Counted from the first letter of the stretch, positions 17,801 through 24,882 are shown. The stretch: DNA of 64,000 nucleotides from Ligula intestinalis (GCA_036362985.1 JAYGXS010000008.1:20564598-20628597), one strand, 5' to 3'. Translations and numbers: made by a program. Notes: generated by a model from the letters alone, not told the origin.

Positions 17801-20646
17801 AGATAGGTTTATAACGGCGAAATAGGCTAACCGACGTACATATATACGAAAATTTGCATGCCAATGGAGGGATAAGAAAAATGGCAGCTCAATTTGAAAA
17901 GCTCTCCGGAGATCGTGATTATTGTGGCCGTAGGTTATACCAAACGAAGTCTTAGTCCAAGCACTCAATTTCAAGGAATCAGTGTTTCACCAGAAACTAC
18001 TGAACATTTTCTTTAGTAATGCTACATTTCTGTTGCACCTACGTGTCCGCCTACGTATATACAGGGTATCCCAAAAATATATACACACATTTTAGCTAAT
18101 TGTAAAATTTGTGTAAATCATGATTTTATTATTAAATAAATGTAAAAATATTTGCAAGTATCATTTTATTGTTTTTTTTTGAACTGAATGTTCTCAAACT
18201 GACGTCCAATTTGATCATTACACTGCTGACATGCAAAGCAGTGAAATCGCACATACCATGAAACAATTTCCTTGGTATTCGGGTGCATTCATGTTCAGTG
18301 GCTTCTGTCAATTCAGTCACTGCTACAACAGTCAAAATGCAGTGAAAAAACACTAAAATGATACGTGTAAATATTTTTATTTTGTTGAAATAATAAAATT
18401 AGAATAAACACCAAGTTTACAATTATTTAAAATGTGTATAAATTTTTTTGGGACAGCCTATAGTTTCGTTTAATTTGCTCTTCAATAGTTGTAAAGATTC
18501 ATTCACAATACTCTACATGCAAAGGAAATATTTTCTACATTACTCTCGTTTGTGCATTACAAGTTTTTGGTGTCATGCTATCCCGTTGTGATACCTTTAA
18601 GCTATCTTTACTTTACCATTTCACCCCCCCCCCCCCCCCCCCCCCGTTTCCATCACCGGTGGTCTCAGACTGCAGCGCCAACCGCTCACCCCCTGAACTT
18701 TGGCGTTTCGTTAAAAGATGTCATGACCGTTGCATATGTTAGCACCCCCGGGGTTGAAGTATGGCTGGCTGATTACAGCTAATAAACTGAGAACACTCAG
18801 TGCTGCTATTGTCGTCAACACCTTCAGTAGGTCGCACATGCTTCATCTGCTCATGGACCGGACCGTAGGCGTGTTCACCTCCTGGCCTCCTAGCACAGTC
18901 GCCTACTTGGTCGGAGCTTTTCATTCACTGCTTCATCTTCCCGTGGGTCTGTCTGAAAAACTTAGTTCTGGCGTTGAGCTTATCGCCTGGAGTAAGGCTG
19001 TCGACTTCCGTTCAGCTCAGTTTAGTTTGTTGATGGAAATAAGCACAAGCCTTTGAGTACTCCCATTTTCAATTTAAACTTAAGTGCAGTGTACAGAGAA
19101 ACCACTGTTTTGGATGGAGGACATTTTTTACCCACATTTTCGGAATTATATTTGGAAAATAAAGCCTATATCGCTCTCTCTATCCCTCCCCCCCCCCTCC
19201 AGAGCCGATCTGTCCGCGAATTCGACGAGAATCTCACCGTCGACATGTTTGGATATTCCTCGGTAGAAGAGTACTACAACCAGGCATCTCCGGCTACCAA
19301 AGTGGATACCATCAAAGTACCTCTTCTTTGCTTCGTGGCAGCCGATGATCCCTTCGTTCCCCTCAGCAGTAAGTCTGTCAATAAACTTGCTATTTTTGTG
19401 TCATGCCACAGGAAGTTGAAATACATACTCAAATTGGGTCATACGTCCTGGTCGCGCTCTACCTACCATGTCCTTTCGTCTGTTCAGACATGCAAATTTG
19501 TTGATTACTCAATGTGTCCTCTTTCGTGACCTCCCCGCACTTAATCCGATAATCCAGCTGAATTTGGGTTCTGCATTGGTTAGTGTAGCAAACGAATTCT
19601 TTACTTAGACACATATTTTTCCACTAGTCTTGTGAGGTCCCCTAAAATTAGCCTCCTTCTCAGAAGTGTCTTACCGGATTAAGGCGTGCAAGTGTGTTTT
19701 AAATTGGGTGGAAGATGAAAAAAAGGAAAGTAAATTAAGGTCTCTTGTAATTGTTCTAGTGAGCTAAATATATAATAAAATTGACCAACATAAACTCCTG
19801 CATGCTAGGAGTGGCGGTACAGGCTGCTGATATGCCGATGTACAACAGACCATATTTCGCGAGCTTCGGTGCGTGGTACGGCAAGACTTCGCAGCCATTA
19901 GTTCAGAGTATAAAGGGTGAACGACATGACTGAGAATGCGATCAGTAAATGGTTTAACCGTTTTACTGTGTCGCGGTATCATGATATCGGCTGTAAAAAA
20001 GAAAAAAAAACAAGAGACCCCGGCAGATGAAGAGAGCATTCGGAGGATACGTTTAAAAATCGACAAAACTCCTTTAAGCAAAGCTGAAAGCAGTAGCTAA
20101 TGAGGGGGAGCCTGTAGGTATCTATAACTTATGAGATTAGGGCTTTAAGTGTGTGTGTGTGTGTGTGTGTGTGTGCGTACAGGAAGAGAGGGAGGACTGA
20201 GAGTCAGGCTGCAATGGCTCCCTCTTAATGTGGCCTTTATGGCGCTCCCGCGCAGTCGGGAGCATACCTAGCGAGATGGCTGCGTCAAGTGTGCGCGGAA
20301 AGCGTATAAGACCATTTGGCTAACCATCATCTTAACTGCTGTCGCGTTTTCAAATATTCCCCCCCCTTCTTCCTCTTCTTCTCCGTTAGCCATGCCGTTG
20401 GACACCATTGCGCAGAGCAGCCATGTGATGCTGGTCCTCACCAAACACGGCGGACACATCGGTTTCCTGGACAGCCTCCTGCCTACGGGTCCGAACCTGA
20501 TGGACCGCGCGGCCGCCCAGTTCTGTTCAGCCGTCTTTGAGAACCTCGAGGAGCTATCGGCAGCTGCGCGTGACCAGACAGCCACAGCGTCAGAATCAAC
20601 CAATCAGCAGCAGCCACCGCCGCCGCTGCCCGTCTCCGCCCCCTAA
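1653..20646 (+). CDS. ABHD3: ABHD1/ABHD3-like alpha/beta-hydrolase (phospholipase family), 3' half, four exons
   Basis: Joined exons 1653-1765, 4341-4644, 19203-19368 and 20390-20646 give 840 nt: 279 residues and a stop. Order of motifs: TPRTY lead-in, the nucleophile elbow G-I-S-L-G (Ser codon 1755-1757), a lid segment with EKPLDWLLFNRPL, then SVREFDE and MFGY, the acid site AADDPFVP (GAT codons 19344-19349) and the histidine in KHGGHIGF (CAC 20455-20457). This order and spacing match ABHD1/ABHD3, membrane-anchored serine hydrolases; ABHD3 cleaves medium-chain and oxidised phosphatidylcholines. The roughly 180 N-terminal residues, including the membrane anchor, are outside the window. Unusual: a Lys/Glu-rich insertion of about 25 residues after the nucleophile elbow and a Gln/Pro-rich tail. 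ABHD1 versus ABHD3 cannot be separated confidently. Confidence 0.93.
2791..2821. repeat. Poly-G homopolymer tract
   Basis: Thirty-one consecutive G residues on the + strand inside the first visible ABHD intron. The transcript would be G-rich and could form quadruplexes. Length is prone to sequencing and assembly error. Confidence 0.9.
3585..3822 (-). mobile_element. tRNA-derived SINE (reverse), with decayed hammerhead core
   Basis: Read on the minus strand from 3822, a tRNA-like head shows box A TGGCGCAGTGG, an anticodon-arm-like segment reading GACTTCTAATC (loop TCT) and a box B-like GGATCGAGCC. The body then has CTGATGA (3725-3731) and GAAA (3707-3710) flanking an imperfect hairpin, as in the better copy at 15025-15290. 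The base expected as U16.1 before the cleavage site is C, so this copy is probably inactive. Confidence 0.8.
3908..4100. repeat. Inverted repeat of two LINE 3' coding tails
   Basis: Arms 3910-3992 and 4017-4098 are near-perfect reverse complements around a 24-nt spacer. Read outward, each arm encodes a remnant of the C-terminus of the RTE-like polymerase found at 27830-27950 (Arg-Ser-Thr-Val-Arg ... then a HD or MI pair ... Lys-stop). It is a head-to-head fusion of LINE tails. Confidence 0.75.
4118..4200 (+). mobile_element. SINE body fragment with hammerhead-like core
   Basis: The tRNA head is missing, but the body is recognisable: CCGATGA (4134-4140, one change from CUGAUGA), stem II GGCT/AGCC around AATA (4142-4153) and GAAA (4154-4157), then CCAGTC and the SINE 3' part. 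The C-to-T/C drift in the core box would weaken cleavage. Confidence 0.65.
4341..4644 (+). CDS. ABHD3: ABHD exon b (lid region)
   Basis: Acceptor CCAG ends at 4340; donor GTAAGC starts at 4645. The first base completes the Ala codon from exon a. The product continues LILFNYISSFGEA, then a charged insertion (SKEAEEEKANEL...NGGKK) not typical of vertebrate ABHD3, then the conserved lid segment with EKPLDWLLFNRPL and FDVPRVLR. Ends in phase 0. Confidence 0.93.
4738..4791. repeat. (GAA)n microsatellite at Penelope end
   Basis: About 16 GAA units, interrupted once by AATAAT. On the minus strand it reads TTC repeats and directly follows the hammerhead of the Penelope copy. It therefore belongs to that element's TTC-rich end rather than being a chance microsatellite. 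Confidence 0.85.
4800..4860 (-). ncRNA. Hammerhead-like ribozyme core, Penelope subfamily A
   Basis: Minus strand: CTGATGA (4850-4856), hairpin with TCCG/CGGA (4835-4838 with 4842-4845) and a 3-nt loop, GAAAC (4826-4830), and a GUA triplet (4808-4810) just before CTGTCCCAGC. Both catalytic boxes are intact. I could not pair stem I within the copy, so cleavage activity is uncertain. Confidence 0.65.
4949..5398 (-). pseudogene. Penelope GIY-YIG endonuclease C-terminal fragment
   Basis: The minus-strand open frame contains AEILARGDNRVSRELLESWF followed by GPQSINKCNDLP. This is the conserved helix after the GIY-YIG core in Penelope-like endonucleases (pattern SRELLE-W ... S-N-N/R/K). The frame begins outside the element. 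The GIY and YIG strands and the whole reverse transcriptase are missing, so it is a non-functional remnant. Confidence 0.75.
5301..5845. other. Intronic stretch without recognised feature
   Basis: No coding similarity, RNA gene or repeat boundary could be identified between the Penelope copy and the hAT target duplication. Confidence 0.4.
5854..6816 (+). mobile_element. hAT (Charlie-like) transposon copy with 8-bp target duplication
   Basis: Ends are inverted: CAGGGGTCGGCAGCC at 5854 and its complement CAGGGGTCGGCAACC inverted at 6816. Flanking 8-mers CCCTAGAC (5846-5853) and CCCTGGAC (6817-6824) differ at one base, the classic hAT signature. Internally there are remnants of the transposase C-terminus. 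The element is 963 bp, much shorter than an autonomous hAT, so it is internally deleted. Confidence 0.93.
6045..6613 (+). pseudogene. hAT transposase C-terminal fragment, frameshifted
   Basis: One frame (6045-6401) encodes RGLSVRDFEEELTDLKASG and NEDLERIARHKAEFASK. After stops, a second frame (6404-6613) continues with KTWNTLPVTYHTLQRVS, then STYVCGQSFSHLRYIK and a stretch ending NLTNYRPDC. Together these match the C-terminal part and dimerisation region (C-E/G-Q-x-FS motif) of hAT transposases of the type domesticated in GTF2IRD2/ZBED-like proteins. The DDE catalytic core is not present. Stops between the frames show it is dead. Confidence 0.85.
7012..7046 (-). ncRNA. Hammerhead-like core, Penelope subfamily C, left arm
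   Basis: Minus strand: TTGACGA (7038-7044, first base changed from C), a hairpin with a GGACTC arm pairing five of six positions, then CGAAA (GAAA at 7015-7018). The C3 change would be expected to impair catalysis. Confidence 0.55.
7165..7650 (-). pseudogene. Penelope-like GIY-YIG endonuclease domain, partial polyprotein
   Basis: A 161-codon open frame. GVVYRIPC (residues 48-55) and NYTGQT (61-66) form the GIY-YIG strands, preceded by the usual reverse-transcriptase-thumb exit and followed by RTLGLRIHEQ (the usual EH is EQ here). A CLYCPC cysteine cluster (55-60) occurs as in animal Penelope endonucleases. SRELIEAW and NSVNRC follow. The domain nicks target DNA in these retroelements. The reverse transcriptase that normally precedes it is absent, so the product is incomplete, although this frame is unbroken. 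Confidence 0.85.
7940..7985 (+). ncRNA. Hammerhead-like core, Penelope subfamily C, right arm
   Basis: CTGACGA (7943-7949) fits the CUGANGA box. GGACTC pairs with GAGTTC (7951-7956 with 7963-7968) around a CTGCAT loop, and GAAA is at 7969-7972. Both core boxes are intact. Stems I and III are not obvious. Confidence 0.6.
8036..8734. other. AT-rich intronic stretch, nothing recognised
   Basis: A short tandem of GGGTTACC-like words near 8170-8200 and an imperfect duplicate of a 20-base word around the TGTCATGC sites (8598-8660) are the only structure I noticed. Confidence 0.35.
8735..8830 (+). repeat. tRNA-like sequence (degenerate, possible SINE head)
   Basis: Contains a box A-like word TAGTTCAAGTGGTTAGAGC and, about 40 nt further, a box B-like GGATCCAAATCC. 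The cloverleaf is incomplete (no matching acceptor ends seen), so this is a tRNA pseudogene or the head of a second SINE family rather than a working tRNA gene. Confidence 0.45.
9115..9360 (+). mobile_element. Penelope-like pLTR fragment (subfamily D), degenerate
   Basis: Shares an ordered series of words with the copies at 30745-31215 and 32385-32640 (a GGAAGAATGGAAAGG-like word, CAGCCAATCC, then TCGATTTT). At the place where those copies hold a hammerhead core, only CTGACAACG remains. Confidence 0.5.
9361..10454. other. Intronic stretch without recognised feature
   Basis: No coding similarity or repeat family identified. Confidence 0.35.
10455..10580 (+). mobile_element. SINE fragment
   Basis: Has a box A-like TGGCTAACCAGGGCGC, lacks a clear box B, then shows the body word ACGGCTAATAAGCC and a CCAGTC stem-I partner. 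Head-body junction appears deleted, and the CUGAUGA box is changed to ACTAATGA. Confidence 0.6.
10600..12060. repeat. AT-rich dispersed repeat, copy 1
   Basis: Shares a long ordered set of words with 21210-22560, for example TTGACGTTTA near 11008 and 21602, TTTTTGGATATTA near 11073 and 21657, and the shared ending ATTAAATCCACTC near 12032 and 22494. No long open frame. Probably a non-coding DNA transposon or MITE-like family; class unknown. Confidence 0.65.
12325..12540. repeat. Direct repeat unit 1 (about 215 bp)
   Basis: Repeated at 12712-12930. Shared words include GAGCGTGATCACGCAT, GGCCGCGCCAG, TATCACTTAAAACTAATTCG and GTAGGGCCGCGCTTG. No coding content recognised. Confidence 0.75.
12712..12930. 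repeat. Direct repeat unit 2 with poly-G run
   Basis: Second copy of the 12325-12540 unit, starting with a G-run of about 20 bases where the first copy has a shorter GGGGGG. About 390 bp separates equivalent points. Confidence 0.75.
12931..13794. other. Intronic stretch without recognised feature
   Basis: Contains a short (act)n-like patch near 13190-13225. No gene or element seen. Confidence 0.35.
13795..13990 (+). mobile_element. tRNA-derived SINE, nearly full, damaged hammerhead
   Basis: tRNA-like head (GACTGGTTAGGAG and box B-like AGTTCGGGCC), then CTGATGA (13890-13896), a GGC...GCC hairpin and GAAG in place of GAAA, then CCAGTC TCCCTTGTC. The G at the third A of the GAAA box and a poor stem I suggest loss of activity. 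Confidence 0.75.
13991..14874. other. Intronic stretch without recognised feature
   Basis: A GT microsatellite patch near 14335-14350 and a GC-rich interval 14600-14770. Nothing else supported. Confidence 0.35.
14875..15000 (+). mobile_element. SINE 3' tail fragment
   Basis: Matches the 3' region of the adjacent SINE: TACTATCTGCTTACACTA, then a CTTCGACTGTC-like word, and GGTGGACGTTCATCA. Head and ribozyme region are missing. Confidence 0.6.
15025..15290 (+). mobile_element. tRNA-derived SINE, best copy, with intact hammerhead layout
   Basis: Head: box A-like TGGCTCAAGGGTTAGGGCG and box B GAGTTCGAGGCTC. Body contains the complete hammerhead at 15119-15163, then TCCCTTGTCTTTGCCG and a 3' region of about 110 bp. 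A pol III-promoter head plus an embedded hammerhead is the layout known from the schistosome Sm-alpha family. It lies tail to tail with the SINE at 15550-15745, separated by a palindromic Penelope insertion. Confidence 0.88.
15119..15163 (+). ncRNA. Hammerhead ribozyme in SINE (complete secondary structure)
   Basis: Stem I is GACTGG (15119-15124) with CCAGTC (15158-15163), six Watson-Crick pairs. Core box CTGATGA is 15125-15131. Stem II is GGCT (15133-15136) with AGCC (15141-15144), loop AATA, with a C-A mismatch next to the core. Core box GAAA is 15146-15149. Stem III is the self-complementary TGGCCA (15150-15155). The cleavage triplet is AUU, ending at 15157. All invariant core bases are present. 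The tiny stem III is typical of schistosome-type hammerheads, which cleave best as dimers. Activity untested. Confidence 0.82.
15299..15567 (+). mobile_element. Palindromic Penelope-derived insertion with perfect 13-bp target duplication
   Basis: Flanked by AAGATAGCATTAC at 15286-15298 and 15568-15580. Inside, arms 15298-15407 and 15419-15528 are perfect 110-bp reverse complements around an 11-nt spacer. Each arm holds the subfamily B hammerhead-like segment. The right end carries the shared 3' motif (GCTGCCTGGAACTCG...CTCTATTGG, 15533-15567). The identical arms and perfect target duplication mean a recent integration, best explained by snap-back or twin priming. Confidence 0.88.
15455..15505 (+). 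ncRNA. Hammerhead-derived segment, Penelope subfamily B
   Basis: A perfect hairpin GGATTCC-CGAC-GGAATCC stands where stem II should be, followed by AAAACGTC and a GUC triplet before CTTGTTCC. The first core box reads CTATGACTAA instead of CUGAUGA, and GAAA is AAAA, so it is not expected to cleave. The mirror copy is in the left arm. Confidence 0.55.
15550..15745 (-). mobile_element. tRNA-derived SINE (reverse), near-intact hammerhead
   Basis: Minus strand: box A-like GTGGCTCAATGTTTGG, AGACTTCTGAGC anticodon-arm-like segment, box B GAGTTCGAGCCCC, then stem I GACTGG (15638-15643) with CCAATC (15596-15601; five of six pairs), CTGATGA (15631-15637), a stem II with three of four pairs, GAAA (15613-15616) and a CUU triplet. 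A candidate second functional ribozyme copy. Confidence 0.82.
15746..16745. other. Intronic stretch with an unassigned open frame
   Basis: A 138-codon minus-strand frame (16184-16600) has no domain, signal peptide or repeat that I recognise, and I do not call it a gene. No other structure seen. Confidence 0.35.
16746..17245 (+). mobile_element. Non-LTR retrotransposon (CR1/Jockey-like) 3' end
   Basis: The frame 16750-17091 ends with EEFFSNRVVDPWNNLPE, the conserved C-terminal segment after the reverse transcriptase in CR1/Jockey-like LINEs (pattern FFSNRV-D-WN-LP). It is followed by a 3' untranslated region of about 130 bp and a terminal (TGAC)n tail near 17235-17258. The polymerase itself is missing (5'-truncated). 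Confidence 0.78.
17250..17760. repeat. Dispersed repeat P, copy 1
   Basis: Direct homologue at 58810-59275. Shared words include GGGGTTTTATGGGTGG, AGGCAGTG, CCCAGCGGCCGCGGGA and TTGCCTATCC-like sequence near the end. Non-coding; the conserved GC-rich 16-mer stands out in AT-rich context. Confidence 0.75.
18060..18462 (-). mobile_element. mariner-type MITE, copy 1
   Basis: Ends are inverted repeats of about 45 bp (CAGGGTATCCCAAAA..., inverted at the right as TAGGCTGTCCCAAAA), flanked by TA at 18060-18061 and 18461-18462. The internal region matches 48516-48909 in the opposite orientation and encodes shared fragments (EHECTRI...KLDVSLR...FS) that suggest descent from a transposase gene. Confidence 0.82.
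18624..18645. repeat. Poly-C tract
   Basis: Twenty-two consecutive C residues. Homopolymer length is uncertain in any assembly. Confidence 0.9.
18735..18840 (+). mobile_element. SINE fragment
   Basis: GGCTGGCTGATTACAGCTAATAAACTGAG matches the SINE ribozyme region with decayed boxes (written here as CTGATTA ... GAACA). The tRNA head is largely missing. Confidence 0.55.
19203..19368 (+). CDS. ABHD3: ABHD exon c (acid residue)
   Basis: Acceptor after a C-rich tract ends at 19202; donor GTAAGT starts at 19369. Translates SRSVREFDENLTVDMFGY, then YYNQASPATKVD and VPLLCFVAADDPFVPLS, the strand carrying the catalytic aspartate. Starts in phase 0 and leaves one base (A) for the next exon. Confidence 0.94.
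19369..20389 (+). other. ABHD intron of 1.0 kb
   Basis: Bounded by GTAAGT and a polypyrimidine tract ending in GTTAG. Contains a GT dinucleotide microsatellite at about 20149-20175. No mobile element identified. Confidence 0.85.
20149..20175. repeat. (GT)n microsatellite
   Basis: About 13 uninterrupted GT units. Confidence 0.9.
20390..20646 (+). CDS. ABHD3: ABHD terminal exon (catalytic histidine and stop)
   Basis: Acceptor AG at 20388-20389. The spliced codon ACC is followed by MPLDTIAQSSHVMLVL, then KHGGHIGFLDSLLP with the catalytic histidine, MDRAAAQFCSAVFENLEEL, and a tail rich in Gln and Pro ending at TAA 20644-20646. The internal ATG at 20392 is not a start. The family normally ends soon after the helix, so the low-complexity tail is lineage-specific. 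Confidence 0.94.
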
Positions 20647-20754
20647 TCGGCCTGCCACAGATTCCCCGTGTGAGACCACCCCCTCCCCCCCGCCTCGCTG
20701 TGAACATATCTTCCTTATCATCATCACTATCACTACCACCGCCGTCATCCTTAT

Positions 20755-20756
20755 CT

Positions 20757-20792
<36 letters not shown>

Positions 20793-20806
20793 TCTCTTTC
20801 TCTCTC
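20755..20806. repeat. (CT)n microsatellite
   Basis: Nearly pure CT repeats with short interruptions, about 50 bp. Confidence 0.9.
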
Positions 20807-21141
20807 CGTTGATGTATATTTAGTTGCCTTTAGTTGGTCCTCTCACCCCCCAGAGTGACCGTTTACTCTGCGACCGGGAGGCATCAACATGACCAGCGCC
20901 GCACAGGCAAGGGGAGGCAGGTCAAAAATAAGTCAGAATTAAAAGAAAACAAATCGCACCTTCTACCTTCCTTCTTTTGTGCCGAGCTAACAAATGTTAT
21001 TTTTTTCAACTTCGAGACATTCTAACTTGCATGTTGGCGCACCCAGGACAACTCGGGAGGATTTATTTGCCGTTTTATTTTTCAGGTGTGAGCCAACCTG
21101 CGGTCTGTACACTCTTTCTCTCATTCTCTCTTTCACTTTAG

Positions 21142-21163
21142 ACATATATATATATATATATAT
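21142..21163. repeat. (TA)n microsatellite
   Basis: About 11 uninterrupted TA units. Confidence 0.85.
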
Positions 21164-21209
21164 GATCTATCTCTGACGCACAAGTCTGATGCCTTGTCAA
21201 AAAGTAATG

Positions 21210-22560
21210 CAGTTCGGCGCATGAATCGTGTAACATGCCGAAGTTTGCGAATGATTGATAATCACTCGCAGGCCGGCATTAACGCATGTACCAAATACTT
21301 GGAAGTAATAATGAACAACCTTAGACAACTTTGTTACTTAAAAGAAAATATATAAGAAGTACTGATTGCTTTTTAAGAAAGAGGAAAGTTTTGTTAATAA
21401 TCTCCAAGTTCCGGAGAAGTAAAACATAGAAAATTTAAATCTTTCATTAAGTCGAATGAATAACCAAACCAATTTCTTAAAATATTTTAAACATATTGTT
21501 GTTAATTAATTATAATTACTTAAAGAGAGATCTTTAAATGCCGATAAATTTTTGAGCGTTTTCGTTGTTTTCGTGCTTTCGTCCATAAATCCAGATTTCG
21601 TTTGACGTTTATATCAAAACATTTAACATAAGATATCAACTAGCTTATTTACCGAATTTTTGGATATTAGTTCGTATAGAGAGAGCCGTGGGGCCGTGTT
21701 TAGAAATTCCTCCGAACAACAAACACACTGTCGAGCACAAAGAAAGTCCGCAACAAAAATATGATATTGATATTCCAAGGATGGAAAAAAACTTCCTATA
21801 ATAGGTTAACCCTTTAAAAAAAGCACTTTAATTTGATATTCAGCTGAGAAATATCTGTGTATGTTGCCTTTTTGCAAAGAACTGTCAAAATAAAAATTGA
21901 GAACGCAAAAAAGAACAACTATATAAAAAGCAAGATTCTGACATAATTACTATTCTCCTTGTGTCTGTTCCGTTTATAAATTACGCCTAAGCGGAAAGTA
22001 TATTGTACAAAAAATTATATTTCCATACGATTGAGATTTAATAAGATATGGTTTTACCTACATATTCACGCCAATATATGACCAGGTTTCGTTACGTCCT
22101 AAAGACTTGATCTGGTAAAAAAAATACGCTCAGAAGTGTTTTTACTGCATTTTGTGGTAAGAAACCTCAAAATTGTAAAAAAAATGACTCTTTTCAACTG
22201 AAATAGTTCCTCCTTTCTGGAAATAAATGCTATTCCTTAAACGTGGGTTTACTTGGATTTGAACAATTTCGGACTGCATTTTCCAGTTTTCGAAGGGATG
22301 TGTTTTAAACTTTCCTTACTTACTTTTGGGTTCTCGCATAGCACAATGCATATTCATAATTTGTTTGTTTTGTCCTATTTAATAGCATGAAAAATATCTT
22401 CCATATGAGACTGCTCCCAAGTTCGCCAATATTAATGCCCGTTTCTCTTAAAAAGAGGCTAACTATAATGGTGATTTTCTTAAATTTCCCAGGATTAAAT
22501 CCACTCGGTGGATCGTAATAACTTGACTCAATATACGCTTTACTGTCGAGTACAATTCCG
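21210..22560. repeat. AT-rich dispersed repeat, copy 2
   Basis: Homologous along its length to 10600-12060. Its left end (CAGTTCGGCGCATGAATCGT...) also resembles the terminal repeat of the foldback element at 28538-29522, so the two may belong to one superfamily. Matching right terminus not found. No coding capacity seen. Confidence 0.65.
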
Positions 22561-23444
22561 TCATGACCGATGCGCGATTTCGTAGACATACCGTAGGTGT
22601 AGGTATGTGTGGCTAAGCATGCTCTTTCTTTGAAGCCGTTTGCGATAATGGATTGGAGTGCACATCCAAAGCGTTTGCAGTCCATCAAGTTGAATCCATG
22701 CTATACTTGAAGGGAGGGGGGGGGTTGTTTGGAATGTCTCTATTCCCATAAGTAGTCATCGCACGCAAAGGGGCCTGTGTGAACTGCCATGAGAGCGCGC
22801 ATCAGACAGCGACTATCGATCTTTCGTCAACCCTGATTGGTTCATGTCTCCGACACATGTCTCCAGAACGAGTTGTGGATTTTTAATACAGCTCTCCGTG
22901 TGGTAGATTGCCTTTTCTTCGACGTCCGTACTGGCTTTGGGAATAACGATCGGGCGAACTTACAATTGGTGTTGCATAGAAGTACCAGACGATGCATGTG
23001 TCATGGTCGCTGTCTGTAGTCGGTTGCAATAACGGTTTTGAATGAATATTCACAGCGCCGGATTTGCAAAACATGTTTTGGTGCTCGCACCTACTTCTTA
23101 ACGTTCTCTGTGCCCGGGCGGATGACGTACGTGCATTCCCCAATAACAGCAGTCTATATCGGGAGGGGAAGTTGGCCGAGGACGCACGGTTGTATAGATG
23201 TTTTTTCAAACAACAAGGGAGTAGTTCAGTACAGCCTCCCTACAGTCCCTGATTGAGTGCATGCTAGCCTTGTTATGTATACGGTGTAACAGGCTAACGG
23301 CGGAGCTACATAAACAGTCTAATTTTACCGATAAAGGGCGACTTCCAGGCAAAGCAGTTAAGGAAGTTCGGCAAGCAGATTTATATTAGGGGGCTCTAAG
23401 TTTGTAGTATGAACTTTATCGTTGCGATTTTTAGGCCAAGCTAC
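22561..23444. other. Intergenic stretch without recognised feature
   Basis: No exon, RNA gene or repeat boundary that I can support. Confidence 0.35.
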
Positions 23445-23640
23445 GTGCGGTAAGACGAGAAGCGGGAGGAATAGTGCATTCTATATGGAATAGGTTGGAG
23501 GAAGTAGACAGCTGGAGGAGCGTGATTCCGAAAAGTGAGGCCGTGGGAATCATCAGAGTGTTTAGAGCGTGATTGTGTGTGAGTCAGCCACAGGAAGATG
23601 ATTGGCCAGACTAGTCCATAGAAACGCCGACAGAACACAG
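23445..23640. repeat. Dispersed repeat Q, copy 1
   Basis: Shares GATGATTGGCCAGAC-type words and AGACGAG/AGCGGGAGGA-like context with 23795-24060 and 25395-25590. Unclassified. Confidence 0.6.
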
Positions 23641-23794
23641 ACTTTGGATGGGGGCGAGTCAGAATTTAAGGCTAGGTGAATGATTTGCTAGCTGTCTGCG
23701 CTGTATATACCTCGCGAGTGCGATTGCGCCGACCGCAGTGGGTTAAGGTAATTTGGAGAACCCTTACCACCGCCATTTTCAGGCCATAGTTCCA

Positions 23795-24060
23795 AATGGT
23801 AGGAGAAAAAGCGATATGCAATGTTGAGGGGATGGTGTTTAATCTAAAGAAGAAGTAGAGAACAGGTTGGAGGAGGTTGACATCTCGACGAGCGTACGTC
23901 TGCACCCGACTGGGGCAGTATCCGGAGCGTCTGACCGTGGCGGTTATCCCAGCGATCAGAGCAGTTTTTGTTTGAACCAGCCCATAAGGGTGATTGACCA
24001 AACTGGTCTAGACAGTGAGCAGTGTATGATCACTTGCTAGCAGCCGTGCGAGGCAAGTGT
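23795..24060. repeat. Dispersed repeat Q, copy 2
   Basis: Same family: AGGTTGGAGGAGG, GGTGATTGACCAAACTGG and a GCTAGCAGCCG ending. Direct orientation to copies 1 and 3. Confidence 0.6.
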
Positions 24061-24880
24061 TCGTATGCACTGGGCCTCTCCCAGAGACAGACCGACACGC
24101 GACCTCAAGTGGGAGGCAATGCAGGGTTACTACACGTCTGCGCATCCGGCCGGGTAGGGTGGATATCATTTCAGTGCGGTAGCACTTAATTATCAACTAA
24201 AGATTCAGGTCAGGTCAGGTTTTATTGAGGGAAATATAGGTAACAACCTTTGAACTTACTTTAAGTACAGGAAAGTTTTTCAATACATTTGATCAGCAGA
24301 ACATTTCAGAACAGTGGCGTTGCCAGTACTTTGAATTGGCTAAGGGAGGGCCGACAGGGAAAAACTCATTAGGCATTGTTCAGAAGTCTAGGGGTTTGAA
24401 TGTCATTTGAGAGATTTAAGGAGAAAAACTGTCGCTTGGGGGATGGGGGTGGAGGGGGGGGGGTGCAGAGTATATTCGAATCGGACCACCTGTGCTAAGA
24501 GTATTTTAAGCACATCAGGAGGAGCCCATCGTGGTTTTTGTCACTATCCTAAGGCTCCCACAAGGAAGCGATTGCGGAGGTCATGTGAATGTCACTGAGG
24601 GTCGGAGACGCGCCCATCATGCATCCTTGCTTGAAACCGAGTCTGCCGACTAACTGACTTACTTACTGCATTACTTAGATAGCTCCACTGAACAGGACAC
24701 AGGAATAAGAACGCTGCGCCCAAGAAGAAGCAGAAGACGATTGTGCGCATAATTCTAAGAAGGACGAAGATTTATGTATCATAGCTTAAACACAGACTTA
24801 AATTGGGGCTTTCATTTTAACCATAAACGCACCATCAAACCTTACTTTAAGCGTGTCTAGTTGTTTCAGAAAGGACATAA
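24061..24880. other. Intergenic stretch without recognised feature
   Basis: G-rich patch near 24440-24470. Nothing else supported. Confidence 0.35.
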
Positions 24881-24882
24881 TA

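Larger units (their letters stand above)
4645..19202 (+). other. ABHD intron of 14.6 kb, transposon-filled
   Basis: Defined by GTAAGC at 4645 and a C-rich tract ending in CCTCCAG before 19203. It hosts the Penelope, hAT, SINE, LINE, MITE and palindrome insertions described separately between 4736 and 18840. Several of these carry their own pol III-like boxes or ribozyme cores and would be transcribed within the pre-mRNA. Confidence 0.88.
20647..21209 (+). other. Presumed 3' untranslated and flanking region with microsatellites
   Basis: Follows the ABHD stop. Holds a long CT-rich tract (20755-20806) and (TA)n (21142-21163). No clear AATAAA was found, so the transcript end is not placed. Confidence 0.5.
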
